Assembly (NCBI GenBank): GCA_963921195.1
Contig: OY992540.1
Location: 192,061,576 to 192,125,575 of the forward strand
Source of the DNA: Pegoplata infirma
Lineage: Eukaryota > Arthropoda > Insecta > Diptera > Anthomyiidae
Direction of reading: 5' to 3'
Length of the DNA stretch: 64,000 nucleotides
Made by a program: the position numbers and the translations under genes. Positions 13,381-25,489 of the stretch are shown in pieces. The notes beneath the pieces were generated by a model. That model was not told the origin of the DNA. It saw only the letters and a program-made list of their open reading frames with translations, and did not search any database. Numbering within the stretch: position 1 is the stretch's first letter; each line of letters begins with the position of its first letter.

Positions 13381-14747
13381 TCTAACATTTTACAAATTTT
13401 ACAGGAGAAGCAAAAAACGTGTTTATATAAAAACTATAAAAGTTTTCATTAAAAATTTCCTAAATATTAGTAAAAACACACAAACAAATTAATTTCTGTT
13501 AAAAAAAATTATAAATTTTTAATATTTGAAAAGTTATGTTAGTAACGCCCTTTTGTCTTGTAATTTTCAGAAACACAAAAAGCCCTAACTGCACTAAAGA
13601 TGTTTAAAACACTAAGCAGATGTGTTAAAAAATTTAAGAACATGCTAACAAAATTTTATACTGAATGTTGTTTTATCATATAGAACTCTAACAAAATGTG
13701 GGCGGTATTGGAAAATGGGGCGTGGCACCTGCTATATAACCTAACACTGCAAAATGTCTCATTTTGGATTCTGTTAAACACATGCTAACTTAATTCGATA
13801 CAAAATGCCAATTTACCATTTTAAAGCTCGATGTCAAATGAGGGTGGAACAGGACAATGGGTATGGCCCGAAATAACCTAATGCATCAAAATGCTTTAAC
13901 GTTTTAACGACCACAGGCAACTATACTTCCCAAATGATTTTTTGCGATTTTTTTTTTGTTCAAGTAAAAGATAGGATAAATGTGCTAAAAGATGATTAGA
14001 GAAACAAAAGTTTTGTTTTCATTAAGTCTCTAAATGGGTCCACTTACTCACTATAAGTTCTCAAAGTTTGCGAAGTAATAAATATATAAGGGACAAAATT
14101 ATATTTACTTGACAGGCAAAATAGTGGTCAAGAAGGGGTTTCAGAAATCCAAATTCTTGTAGAATAACTATTATAAAGTTGCATTTCTCAAAGATCACGG
14201 CGAGTACCAAAATAGACTTGGCCAGAACAGCGTTATAAGGGGGAAGGAGGGCCCATTTTTTTATGCGTAACAATTATTAGGTCAAAAATTACGAAAATGG
14301 AAAGAAAATCTAAAACTCTTCGGCCAAAAATTTTTACTCGGCTTCAGGAAAATTTCTTAAGATTTACAGTAAATATTGGGCATTTGATAGATACATATCT
14401 CACTCGCATCCTACAAAGCTCTTAAAGGAAAATACCTTAGATTTATTTTGAGTTAAAAAAGGGCCGGTTTTAAAAAAATGCCAAACAATTTTTTGATTTT
14501 GCAAAAAAAAAAGAAAAAACTATTTTTTTTGAAAGATTAAAGAAATAGCTATCTTAAACTCTTGGGACACATTTTGCTAGGAACATTAGGTAATTAGTTA
14601 CGTGGATGCAAAAAAAACACCTGTTTGACCAAAATGTAAAATTACGGCGCCCTCTAACTTAGAAAGTTATTGACCTAGCTGAAAAATTGTGACTAAACTA
14701 CTATTGGTTTTAAAAGTTGTGTCCCTTGAGATGAAAACCCCCATATG
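13381..14747. other. Body of the hAT-type element, no coding signal
   Basis: AT-rich with short recurrent words (for example 'aaaatgccaa', 'ggggcgtggc'). A 70-codon minus frame at 14061-14273 has no recognisable domain. I see no DDE or BED-finger transposase remnant. Confidence 0.5.
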
Positions 14748-14788
14748 TAATCGTCAATCGTATCGCTCACGATGACGATTGACGATTA
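14748..14788. repeat. Perfect 14-bp stem hairpin
   Basis: TAATCGTCAATCGT (14748-14761) and ACGATTGACGATTA (14775-14788) are exact reverse complements around a 13-nt loop. Further ATCGTCA words occur nearby. It sits inside the hAT-type element; function unknown. Confidence 0.85.
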
Positions 14789-15452
14789 TCAAGTTACATA
14801 ATTAGCCCCCTATATTTTTTGTAATAATAGCAAAAAGTATAATTAAAAACATTTATTTTACTTATTTAACGAAAAATTAACATTGAATTTTATTCAATCG
14901 GAATGAAGAACTTCCAATCATGTTTTTAATCGTCATTAATTATATTGTTATTAAATTTTATGTAGAATTTATATCTTACTTAAGACTAATTGTACTGCAT
15001 AAGTTGCGATTTCTGTAGCTGAAAAAGGAACAATTCTCGTGAGAGTACGGGCCTGAAGGGGTTAATTGGTAAATTTCTAAACTTTATTTTTTGTGTACAT
15101 ATACATATGTTTTTCCTATTGGTGGACATTATGGAAGAAGAAGCATCAACAAAAATGTTTATTCTTAAAAAATAACAGTTGCGTCGGCAATATTATGTAT
15201 ACAAATGTGTAGTTGGGGCTTTTTGGTTTAACATATATCAAAGCATGTAGTTAGGGCTTTTTGAATTTTGTTAATAAAATCCCCATTTTTGATCAAAGTA
15301 GTCTAAATTTTTTTGTGGACATGTATTTTGATCCAATACATAAGAATCAATTAAAAACGCGATTTTGAATTTTTTGTTAGTTAGGGCGTTTTGCATTTTA
15401 GGTGACGACATGTACTGATCAAATCAGTACGAATGGTCAGCCTACTTATAAC

Positions 15453-16248
15453 CTTTGTTGTAGACTTTGGTCATAGATGAGCTACTGGAGGAACTTAATG
15501 ACTCTGGTTTTAAAACCTTCAGCTACGCTGACGATATTTTTGTTGCAGTCTCTGGCTAGCATGAGTCAACAAGCTCTCAATATGACCCGAAATTGGTGTC
15601 AATCAAATGGGTTAACAATTAACCCATCCAGAACTATATTAATACCGTTAACTAGGAAGAAAAAATCAACCTTACCATGCCAACTTTATATTGCCTAACT
15701 ATGGATTTTCAGACGAGGTTAAATACCTTGGGATTACAATGCATAAATACTTGTTATGGAACCAACATTTAAATAATTTGACCAAACAAGTAACAAGAGC
15801 TACATATGCCTGTCAGAGGATTTTTAGGAAAAATTGGTGATTAAAACCGCAGATGATTTTCTGGTCTTTCAACACTATTGTGAAACCTATGCTAACATAC
15901 GCTGCTCCAGTATGGTGGCCCAAGGTGGAACAAAGTACGGTTAGAACTATGTTAGACAAAGTCTACAGACTCGTCTTCATTAGCATTACCCGTGCTGGTA
16001 AAACATGCCCCATTTATGCCATTAAGCCCCGACTTAACATTCCACCATTACATATTTATGTTATGGAGAATGCTTTAAAAACCGCCCTAAGGCTGACGGA
16101 ACTTGGCAGTATGACTTACGGTGTAATGAATTTACTCCGCAAACCCTTTTCAAGGGATTTTTCCCCTAAATATGGTAAAAGGCATCCATGCAACTCCGGC
16201 AAAAGTTTTTCGATGGCACATTTAACCGCTATGCATGCTTCCCTATAA
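15453..16248 (+). pseudogene. LINE copy 2 continued: RT YADD box, thumb and connector
   Basis: After the hAT insertion the frame continues: …VIDELLEELNDSGFKTFSYADDIF with the catalytic YADD at about 15526-15537, then ALNMTRNWCQSNGLTINPSR (15570-15630), a usual motif after the palm. The frame 15853-16248 encodes the connector (VKPMLTYAAPVWWPKVEQ…LNIPPLHIYVMENALKTALRL), as in I/LOA/R1-like LINEs. Several frameshifts separate the blocks, so it is dead. Confidence 0.8.
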
Positions 16249-16433
16249 GACAGTGTCCGGTAATTATAGCAACCACCGTCGAAATCTCTCCTCTTGAAAG
16301 CGGTATAACCTCACTTGTGCGCCTCAGATTAAGAGAAAGCTAAATCTGTCGTGTTGTCACACACGTCCATCCATTTTCCCATCTTTGATTAGTCTCCGAC
16401 GCGGAAAAAAAACCGTTTATTTTGGTTGCAAGT
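16249..16433. other. Junction between two LINE copies
   Basis: Short interval of mixed composition between the plus-strand copy 2 and minus-strand copy 3. It may include 3' non-coding LINE sequence; nothing else recognised. Confidence 0.35.
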
Positions 16434-18880
16434 TTCTAGAGGCATGCCAACACATTGCAGTTCCGTTTGAACCTGTAAGGAAGTTTCCAGTCTTGTCGAC
16501 CCATATGAGTCGTATGTCAAACTGCTTAGTCATCTCATTTTAAGACGTGTGGCAGTTAAGAGCAGATCTTGCATTCAGAAATACAATACAAGCTCCACTT
16601 AATAAACTACAAAGCTTCCTTGTTCGTGCATTCTCGATCCATCCGTGTTAAAATTTAAGGAACCTCCACTACCCGGAATGCCCCCTCATCTAAGACTCCC
16701 TGGATGTAATCATAGTGGTGAAGTGGCGCTCATAAAGGCGCATAGAGGAAGCAATGTCCACATTTTGTGGTATTGTTATCTTCTTCAAGATCGCGCTATG
16801 GCCACAATCGCTGCCCCTCCATTGCAGTGTGCTATTAAGTCGAATTTCCGACATAGCCGCATGCTGACTACCCAAAATGTCCAATGGTATTAGGTGACGG
16901 AGGATTTTTAATGCAGCCATCAATACCTTCATGATGAAGACACAGTTCCCTTTTATCTCTAAAGCAGGCCACCAGACAATGATTCCATACAGCAGAATTG
17001 GGCGCACCCCTGCTGTATAAATCCAATGAACGACTTTAAGGCTAAAATCCCATCACTTTCCAATGGCCCTTTTACAGGAATATAAAGCAATCGTTGTTTT
17101 TCTCACCTGTTCCTCAATATTACGCCTTAAATTCAACTTTCTATTCAAAAATACTCCAAGATAGTTGGATCCATCTGAGAAGGCGATTGCAGTGCCGTCC
17201 AGAGAAATAGGATCAAAAGCAGGAATCTCATTTTTCCTTGTAAACAAGGCAAAATCTGTTTTACTTTGATTACCTCCCAGACCACAGCCTCTTGCTCATT
17301 TAAACAGAGCTTTCAGAGAACTCTGAAGAATGTCCCTTAATGTTGACAGATTCTTTCCCTTTACCGATATCGCGTCATTATTAGCATATGCGACAATATG
17401 ACAACCATGTGCTTCTAAAGAGAGCAGCATTGAATTCAGTGCCAGGTTCCAAAGAAGCGGCGAAAGAACACCTAAATGTGGTGTGCCTCTATTGACAAAT
17501 CGACGATACCACACTTAATATTACGCCTGAAATTCAACTTTCTACCCTAAAATACTCCAATATAGTTGGCTTCTTCTGAGAGGGCGATTGCAGTGCCGTC
17601 CAGAAAAATAGGATCAAAAGCAGGAATCTTATTTTTTCTTGTAAACAAGATAAACTCTGATTTATTTAGATTAATTCCCAGACCACAGCTTCTTGGCTAT
17701 TAAGACAGATCTCTTAAAAACTCTGAAGAATGTTCCTCAATGTCGGCAGATGCTGTATCGTTATCGCGACATCGTCAGCATATGCGACAGAATGACAACC
17801 ACGTGCTTCTAAAGAGAGTAGCATTGAATTCAGTGCCAGGTTCCAAAAAAAAAGCGAAAGAACACCTCCCTGTGGTGTGTCTCTATTGACAAATCGATAC
17901 ATGACAGACGCTCCCAACTCAGATGTTATACGTCTATTGGCAAGTAGATTTTCCACCATTAAAACGATACTCCCAGACAATTTACTCGCAGACCAGACAA
18001 TTTACTCCCAGACCAGACAATGCCACAGTTATCGAGTCTGGAATGACATTATTAAAAGCCCCCTCTATATAAAGAAAGGCTCCCATAGTGTACTCCTTTA
18101 TCGAAAGTGATCTCTCGATGTTACCAACAAGCTCATGAAGAGCTATTTTTGTGGATCTACCCTTGATGTATGCATGTTGCCTTGTCGAAAGCAACTTCGG
18201 GTTAATCACTCCATGAAAATATGAGTCTATCATTAGTTCCATTGTCTTTAACAAAAAAAGACAGACTAATTGGTCTAAAATCCTTCGGTGCTGTGTGTGG
18301 AATTTTTCCCAGCCTTAATTTTAATAAGTTAATGCATGCTGTATATAGATTAATAGCCAAGGGGCTATATAGTCCGACACTTGGTGCATCTTAGCTGGGA
18401 TTACACCATCAGGTCCAGGGGACTTATAGGGCCTGAAGCTTTTGATCGCCCTGATTAACGTTAGCATATTTATTATTTCCGAAGAATTGCTGATGCTTGG
18501 GAGTCAGAGCGTTCCAAAGCTTAAAAAGGCGTCATGGAATTTCCCGAAAAATTAGTTTTTAGAAGGAAATCCAGCGACTCTCCACTGGAGGTGGACCACA
18601 CACCATTAGAATCCTTCAAATATACCAGGGTGCAAGGAGAAGTAGCCAGAACTTTGTGCACCCTGGATACCTCAGAAACGTCTTCAATGTTTCTACAGAA
18701 GTTTTCCAAGAATCACATTTGGCTAATCTGATCATCTTCTTATAATTCCTAAGTTGCAGCCTATATGCAGACCAGTCTTTGTCCGCTCTTGAAGATTGAG
18801 CCTTATTAAAGAGCTAAGGAAATGATGATAGACTATTTGGTCTGAAATCCTTTGGAATTGTGTAAGAGTTTTTCTCAACC
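16434..18880 (-). pseudogene. LINE copy 3, reverse transcriptase and RNase H, decayed
   Basis: Reading leftward on the minus strand: 18709-18521 gives VHKVLATSPCTLVYLKDSNG…SSGESLDFLLKTNFSGNSMTPF (RT N-terminal region, as in copy 1). 18254-17982 gives STRQHAYIKGRSTKIALHEL and the palm segment FLYIEGAFNNVIP. 17980-17714 gives DTPQGGVLS…GCHSVAYADDVAI with an intact YADD. 17247-17053 is the thumb, and 17007-16690 the connector PILLYGIIVWWPALE. An RNase H remnant continues to about 16434. Stops and an internal duplication (17121-17890) make it non-functional. Same family as copy 1. Confidence 0.85.
17121..17890 (-). repeat. Tandem ~398-bp duplication inside the LINE RT domain
   Basis: The word TATTACGCCT.AAATTCAACT occurs at about 17120 and again at about 17518, and the segments after each are alignable. 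They encode two consecutive versions of the same palm region: VNRGTPHLGVLSPLLWNLAL…YANNDAIS (17514-17296) and VNRDTPQGGVLSLFFWNLAL…YADDVAIT (17980-17714). The breakpoint is near 17514-17519. Confidence 0.8.
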
Positions 18881-20235
18881 TTCGAGAAAAAAACCTACTC
18901 CTTCATTTTAAAGGAATATACCCATCTATGACAAAACGTATAAACCGATCTCTGAAAAAGCTCAAAATAAATCGAGAGTTGCCATTACCGACATTTATGT
19001 TAAAGAGTGTAAGTCATGGAATACCATATTTGTAAGTGGATGGTATTACAAATCAGAATTACTTACAAAAATTAAGAAAAACTCAAAAACATTCCGGAAA
19101 ATTGAGAAAATGTTGGTAATATATGGTAATATCCAGTAGAGTTTGGAAAAATAAAGATCAAATCACACACAAAATTGTGAAAAATTCAGAAAACCTCAAC
19201 TAACAAAATTCAGAAAACTAAAAAAATAAATAAATCAGGTAAAAATAAAATAAACTTCAGAGAACTTCTGAGAAAACTAAGAAAATTTGAGGAAAAAAAT
19301 TTTCATAATCATAATAAAATCAAAAAACATTTTCATGATTGTGAAGGGTATTCAAAAACTCGGTAAACTGAATATTGTATTCTTTCTTTATTAGGTGAAA
19401 TTATTTTCTCTTTTGGATAGATAAGATACCGTGTCAAAAAAAAAACTGGCAACCCTGTTAATGCTTAAATTGCTATGTAGCTTTAGTTTCAGAAGATTAA
19501 TGTCGTATCCATTAGATTGTTTTATATGTTAATAAAAACTAAATAATTAAAAAATATTTTTTTAGAAAAATGTTTGAAAAATATTTCTATTAAATTGTAA
19601 CATAAAAATATGTTAAGGTCTATTCTTAAACTAGAATGGTACTATTTTTAGAAAAATTTTCCAAAAAAAATGTGAACATAACCCATTTGGCTTCAAAAAT
19701 GAAGTTACTAAAAAAAATAGGGTAAATTCAACAAAATATACACTTTGGACCTGACCCTCTTTCAACTTGATGAAATTCGGTACAAATATTGTTTTTTGGA
19801 TACTTACGATAAATTTAAACTTTGTGATTGCCGAATCATATGGTTTTGGAAATACCCGCAAATATCGTTTAAATTAAAAAAAAAAATCAAAATCTTTTTT
19901 TTTAGAGATTTTCTTACTATTTTAAAATTTTCAACAACTTTCTTATTTTGTTTTGGACAAAATAATTGCTACAACAAAGATACCGAGCGTATGATTAACA
20001 ATTTCATTTTAATTTACAAAAAGTATACGCACAGATGCATTTTGATTGTAAATGGGAAAATTTTAGCTTTTTTTGTATACCGCGTATATATTTATATTAA
20101 AAAAAACACATTTCTGGAAATTCAAGAACAAAAAGAAAAACTTTTTCAATCCAAAAACTTGTCGATTTAACTATTTTGAACCACGAGGCGTACTTTTTTC
20201 AAAAAAAAACCTTTTTGCAGTATTTGGACAACCTT
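18881..20235. other. Gene-free AT-rich interval
   Basis: Short 'aaaattcagaaaa' words recur at 19060-19290. The open frame 19745-20170 (141 codons) is biased to K, I and F as expected for AT-rich non-coding DNA and has no domain that I recognise. Confidence 0.45.
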
Positions 20236-20720
20236 ATTTAAAATAAATAAAAAAGTTAAATTCGGCCTTGCCGAATGGAGCGATACCCTCCACAATTTCA
20301 AAAATATTATTGCATAATCCTTTTTTTAAAGGAAATTACTTAAAAAAAAAAAAAAAATAAGAAAAAAAATTTCCGCGAAAAAAATGGTAAAAAAAAAATC
20401 CGCGATTTTTTTATTTTTTTCTCAAACAATATGTTCGTACTTATTTAAATACCGTTTGGTGTTCAATGATGTTCACATATGTAGGTCAACCAGCAGCCGA
20501 ATTAAAGCATTTTGTATTTTTAGGTTATGTTGAATGTAGTAAAATTTTTGAGGTGTCCTTACATTGTCGTTCATAACTTTTGAATCGCTGAACCGATATC
20601 GCTCAAATGCAATACCAAACTTCTCGGGAGAAATATGTTAAGTTTCAGTCATCTCCGAGTAATATTTTGGCCGTGATCGCCATTTCCACAGACAGACACA
20701 CGGGCAGACGGACATCGCTA

Positions 20721-21551
20721 CACTCAAAAAAAAAAACTGTAATGTTAGCAAAAAAAGCTTGTAAACCTACAAGAAAATTTGCTGATTTTGAACCCACAAT
20801 TTTTTTGGTAAAGTAAGCAAAAATGTTTTGCCAAAAATTAGTTAACTGAATTTTTTTTAACTTAGTTCAGACACATTTGAGGACCCCGTTGGGTTCGGAC
20901 CCGATAGGTCCAGACCCCGATGGGCCTACCCTAGTTAGGTTCCTTAAAAATTGTCATGGTTTTTGATCCAAAATTTGTGTCCGTTTCGCTCTACCTTGCT
21001 TAGTTTTTGAGATACATGATTTTAGGGGACCACCGGGGTTTTGAGAATTACAAAACTCGATAACTTCAAAAATATTACTCGGAGAGCTTTTGATTATTGT
21101 TGTGTCGGCAATATTTACCGAGATATGAGCATTTTAAAATTTTCGGGAATGCTAACTTTTTTGGATCCAAAGTTCGGACCCATTAGAGTCCACACATGTG
21201 AATAGGACCGGCGATACTATGGAGAGCCCGAGATCCAAAAATGGCCTCCATTTTGCTCTATCTGGCTTAGTTTCAGAGATAGCGCCATTTTAAGTTTTTT
21301 GAAAATTAAAAAAAATTTACCATTTATTTTTGCTAATGTTAGCAAAAAATCTTGAAAAATATTGTTAACTCAATTTCAAATCTTAGCAAAAGAAATTAGT
21401 TCAAAGTTTGTTTAAAATTGCTAATGTGCTAAATGAAGTTTACAAGAATTTTTTGCTAACATGCTAATCTCAACTAAAAATTTGCTAAAAGTTAGCTAAC
21501 TAGCATTAGCAAACAAAAATTAGTAAATCTACTAACGTATTTTTTTGTGTG
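20721..21551. mobile_element. TA-target MITE nested in a DINE-like element
   Basis: Ends CACTCAAAAAAAA and TTTTTTTGTGTG, flanked by TA at 20719-20720 and 21552-21553. The empty site is present in this window: GACATCGCTAGAATGTCTTA at about 55229. The interior repeats TGCTAA/TTAGCA words near both ends, and a GC-richer middle (20880-21250) carries repeated 'ggaccc' and 'cgagat' words that recur at 38220-38400. Confidence 0.9.
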
Positions 21552-21651
21552 TAGAATGTCTTAAAATCGATCAGGGATCATGAATATATATAATTTATGG
21601 GATCCCAGACCGATATTTCGATGAGTTGCAAACGGAATGACAAACTGATAT

Positions 21652-22733
21652 GAGGCATTCCACACCAAATGTCCAGCAAAAAAAAACATGTGTTCTGTAA
21701 ACTTCTGAATAGGTAGTATGGATAGCCCTATATGGAACTTAGAAAATTGCGATTTTGGTTTTTCAATTTTTCAAAAACTGGGCTTAGGAGGCGTGGTCAA
21801 ATATTGGAAAAATGGTCAAATTTGTGGCGAGTCGCCTTGATTAAATATTTATCACATTAAAACGGAATGCACCACAAGCTCAAAAATTTACAGTCTTATA
21901 TAGTTTTGTATGGGCTATCGATTAAATTTTTTTTTTTGGAAAATTTTCAGAACCCGTTCTGAAATTTTCCATTTTCTAAAAAAGTCAATTTATCAAAAAT
22001 CCGGCCACTTTTTTTTTATTTTTTATTTATTTTTTTAAAAGTTTAGATGTTTGTCCATCCACACAAAAAAAATCAGAAACACGTTCATCTTTTTTTTTCG
22101 AGAAAATCGCATTTGAACTTTAAATTTCATAACAATTTTGATATTTGCTTGTATTTTCTTGTGTCAACAGAGCGTATGACGAATATTTATGCAATTAATA
22201 TTACTCATTCGCAACTTTAAAACAAAGAAATACAAGCAAATAACAAAATTGTTTTGAAATTTAAAGTTCAAATGCGATTTTCTCGAAAAAAAAATGAACG
22301 TGTTTCTGATTTTTTTTTGTGTGAATGGACAAACATCTAAACTTTTAAAAAAATTAATAAAAAAGAAAAAAAAAATGGCCGGATTTTTGATAAATTGACT
22401 TTTTTAGAAAATGGAAAGTTTCAGAACGGGTTCTGAAAATTTTCCAAAAACCAAAATTATAATCGATAGCCCATACAAAACTATATAAGAACGTAAATTT
22501 TTGACATTGTGGTGCATTCCGTTTTAATGTGATAAATATTTAATCAAGGCAACTCGCCACAAATTTTACCATTTTTCCAATATTTGACCACGCCTTCTAA
22601 GCCCAGTTTTCGAAAATTTGAAAAACCAAAAACGCAATTTTCTTAGCTACATATAGGGCTATCCAAAAAACCTATTCAGAAATTTACGGGACACATGTTT
22701 TTCTGTAGCGGGACATTTGGTTTGGAATGCCTC
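21652..22733. mobile_element. Long-arm foldback element, family GRGSCATTCCA, copy 1
   Basis: Almost the whole element is one inverted repeat: arms of roughly 500 bp around a spacer near 22190. It starts GAGGCATTCCA and ends TGGAATGCCTC. A direct ATAT lies on each side (21648-21651, 22734-22737), and the flanks join to the DINE-like 5' end seen in other copies. The arms are 85-95% alike by eye. No open frame. The second member is at 41548-42656. Confidence 0.85.
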
Positions 22734-22770
22734 ATATATACCCTCTATCACTAAGTGGAGGGTATAAAAA

Positions 22771-23299
22771 AGCCTCCTATAGAGTTTAAAAAAATAATTA
22801 TTTAATTACAATGAAATTTAATTATACATATTCAAAAAGTTAATTTTTTGTGTTATTTTTTTAAATATTTTTTATTCTATTTTTTTAAATTTTTTTTAAT
22901 TACAGAGTGATACAAAATCGAACTTTCCGAATCGGAATGGGATCAAACCAAAAGCAAATGAAAGTTGACATTTTACAAAGCAAAACCCTCAAGGCGTTTT
23001 TAAGATCAGCGCTAGATTATTTTTTACAAGGTTTTTGGCTCCGGTTTGAAGTTTCATAGAAAATTTTTAAAGATTTTGACTGATTCCATACTTGTGCTCC
23101 AAATTTTTCCATCACGTCTAAAATTTTAATTATGCGCGGTTGAAAATGCGAAAAAACGCGATTTTTGCCTTTTTCGAAAGCCCGCACAGCAGCCACTGGG
23201 TGGAATAAAAATCTGGTACAAAGCATTAGAGTAGAATTAAACTATGATCTCAAAAATATGATAAAAAAAATTAAAGTTACTGCACTATTATTGGCCAAA
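22771..23299. other. Gene-free interval
   Basis: AT-rich. The part 22990-23230 is of mixed composition and resembles the interior of the DINE-like copies ('gtttttggctcc', 'aaaatgcg'), so it may be old transposon DNA. Confidence 0.4.
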
Positions 23300-24095
23300 C
23301 ATGTATTTAAAAAAAAAAAGTAGAAAAGTTAAACTCGACTTGGCCGAATCTATGAATACCGTTCACAATGCCCTTTTTAAGTGATAGTAAATTTTCTGAC
23401 GTGAAAAAAATAACATTTTTGGTTAGAAATATTTTATTTTGTGTAAAAAACTTTTTTTTAGTAATTTTTGAAAAAAAAAAAAATTTACTAATATTTTTTT
23501 TTGAGTGTAAAATTTTTTTTGAGTGTAATTTTTTTTTGAGTGTATTTTTTTTTTTTTTTTAGTGTGAAAATATTTTTTAGTGACAAAAATACCTTGTAAA
23601 ATATTTTTGTGACTTACCAATGTTTTTAAAACACGTTTAACGGGTTTTCAACACGTGATTTAAGGTGAAACTAATCTGAAATTCACGGTATTGCTAATAA
23701 CTTTTGAACCACTGGACCGAATTGGCTGAAATTTAAAACAAACCGGACCAGAGGAACGGCAAATATATATGCCACGCTTCAGTGCTCAGAATTGCCGTTC
23801 GAAAGCTACCCTGTGTTTTATCTCGTAAATTCATTTTAAAAGTATAATTTATTTTTTTTTGAAAAAAATAGTTTTCTATGTTGGAGACCATAGACCAAAT
23901 TCTACTTTTGCTCTTTATACCAGATTTGTATTCCACTGAATGGCTGCTAAGCAGGCTTTCTAATAATGCAAAAATCGTAATTTTTCGCATTTTCAACCGT
24001 GAATAACTAAAAATCTTGATGTGATGTGAAAATTTGGAGAACAGATTTGGAATCAGGGGACAAAGTCTACTAAAATTTATCATTAGAATTAAAAC
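23300..24095 (-). mobile_element. DINE-1-like element, family 1, 5'-truncated
   Basis: The 3' hairpin is at 23325-23350 (TTCGGCCAAGTCGAGTTTAA on the minus strand). The body from about 23400 to 24000 matches 36800-37300 in reverse complement, including GGAACGGCAAATATATATGC and the stretch of TACACTC-plus-A-run repeats at 23505-23560. The 5' palindrome and GTCCGTC block are absent. Confidence 0.65.
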
Positions 24096-25319
24096 CGGAA
24101 AATGAGTGTTAAGCGGTGTAATCTACTATTCACCGTTGCGTATGATTGTTATTTAAAGGTAATTACAAAATTAATCATACGCCTTATACAGTTTTCAAGC
24201 AATTATTATTATAATTATAATAAAAGTTCACCAACTTCGAATGCGTGTAAAAATATAGCGCTGAACTAAAAAAAAAAACCTAAAAACCAACAACCGAATT
24301 TGGTTGTTGCACTGTGTTATAGATCTGAATTTTATAATTATTTATTTTTTTTAATATTTTTATTCAAATTTTTTTCAAATTGTTTCTAATTATAGAATTT
24401 ATTTTTCTAATTTATAGAATTTACAAAAATAATTATTTAATGACACATGAAATTTAACTATATAATCAAAAGATAATTTTTTTTGCATTATTATTTTTTT
24501 TTTTTAATATTTTTTTATTTAAATTTGTTTTATTAATAAATTTGTAAATTTACTTTTTTATTAAATTTATTATTAATTTTTAAATACAATATGATATAAG
24601 TTCAATGACCGTGCTTAGCATGCGTTTTTTTTTTTTTTTGTTATGTTTTTATTTTTCCATTTCATTATGACACTCTTTGCAATTGTCTCTTATTTAGTTG
24701 AATTGTGTCATTTCATGTTTTGGTACTCTTTTCATTGTTTTTGCTCTTGACATTTTTTGTACGTAAAACAATTTTGAAAAGAGATAAAACAGCTGTTGGA
24801 ATTGCCAAGTTAAATTGTACTTAATATATTTTTTTTAAGATTCTTGCCATTAATTTGGAAACGAAGTTTCCTCAAGTTTCAGCGGACAAAGTCAGCATGA
24901 AAATTCGAAATTTATCAATTAAAATTCGAAAAGTATCAATTGAATTTCCGAAAAAATTAATTGAGAATTGAAAACATTCAACTGAAATTTAAATTTTTTC
25001 AAATTTCACTTGATTTAAAATTTTAACTTTCAGTTCAAAATTTTGAACTTGGACTAGAAAATTAAATTTTAAATTAGCCAAGCTTATGTTTAGCGTGTAT
25101 AATTATCGGCGTTAATTTTAGGCTTCGATAAAAAGTGAAGCCAAGTTCACATTTTTAATAAAATAGCATAGACACAATCCTTTTTTTTCTTGTTATATCA
25201 CATACATCAACCTTTTGCTTTAATAAATTTTGACACACCACAACAGTGATGCCAAGTACATTTTGTTAAACGTGGATGCGTTTTCGGTTAAGCGGTTAAT
25301 GTTAACATATATACGGTTA
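24096..25319. other. Gene-free AT-rich interval
   Basis: Long T/A runs. Small local inverted words are present (AACAACCGAATTTGGTTGTT at 24288-24307). No coding or transposon end was identified. Confidence 0.45.
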
Positions 25320-25489
25320 TTCGAAAACAGGGCTTATATTACTTTAGTACAAATAAAGAATAAAATGAATTTCTAAATATTTACCGAGGGGGGAGGGGGT
25401 GGAGGTAATTAGTCCCGGAACTACCCGGCCTCGAAAACGCTGCTGGCAAAAGGTTTTTTTTCCTAATTGTTTTTACATATTGGAGGGTA

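Larger units (their letters stand above)
20236..22770 (-). mobile_element. DINE-1-like element, family 1, carrying two nested insertions
   Basis: Minus-strand element. Its 3' end is the hairpin block near 20255-20275 (TTCGGCCTTGCCGAA), and its 5' end is TATACCCTCCACTTAGTGATAGAGGGTATA at 22765-22736 (stem CCCTC/GAGGG). A GTCCGTC/GTGTGTCTGTC patch lies at 20690-20716. The uninterrupted relative at 54766-55365 shows that about 831 bp (20721-21551) and 1082 bp (21652-22733) were added later. This 5' palindrome, central GTCTGTCC microsatellite and 3' hairpin order matches Drosophila DINE-1/INE-1 (Helentron class). Confidence 0.7.

Noticed and set aside
19745..20170. 141-codon plus frame
   Set aside because: K/I/F-rich composition matches AT-rich non-coding DNA; no domain, and it runs to the edge of a DINE-like element.
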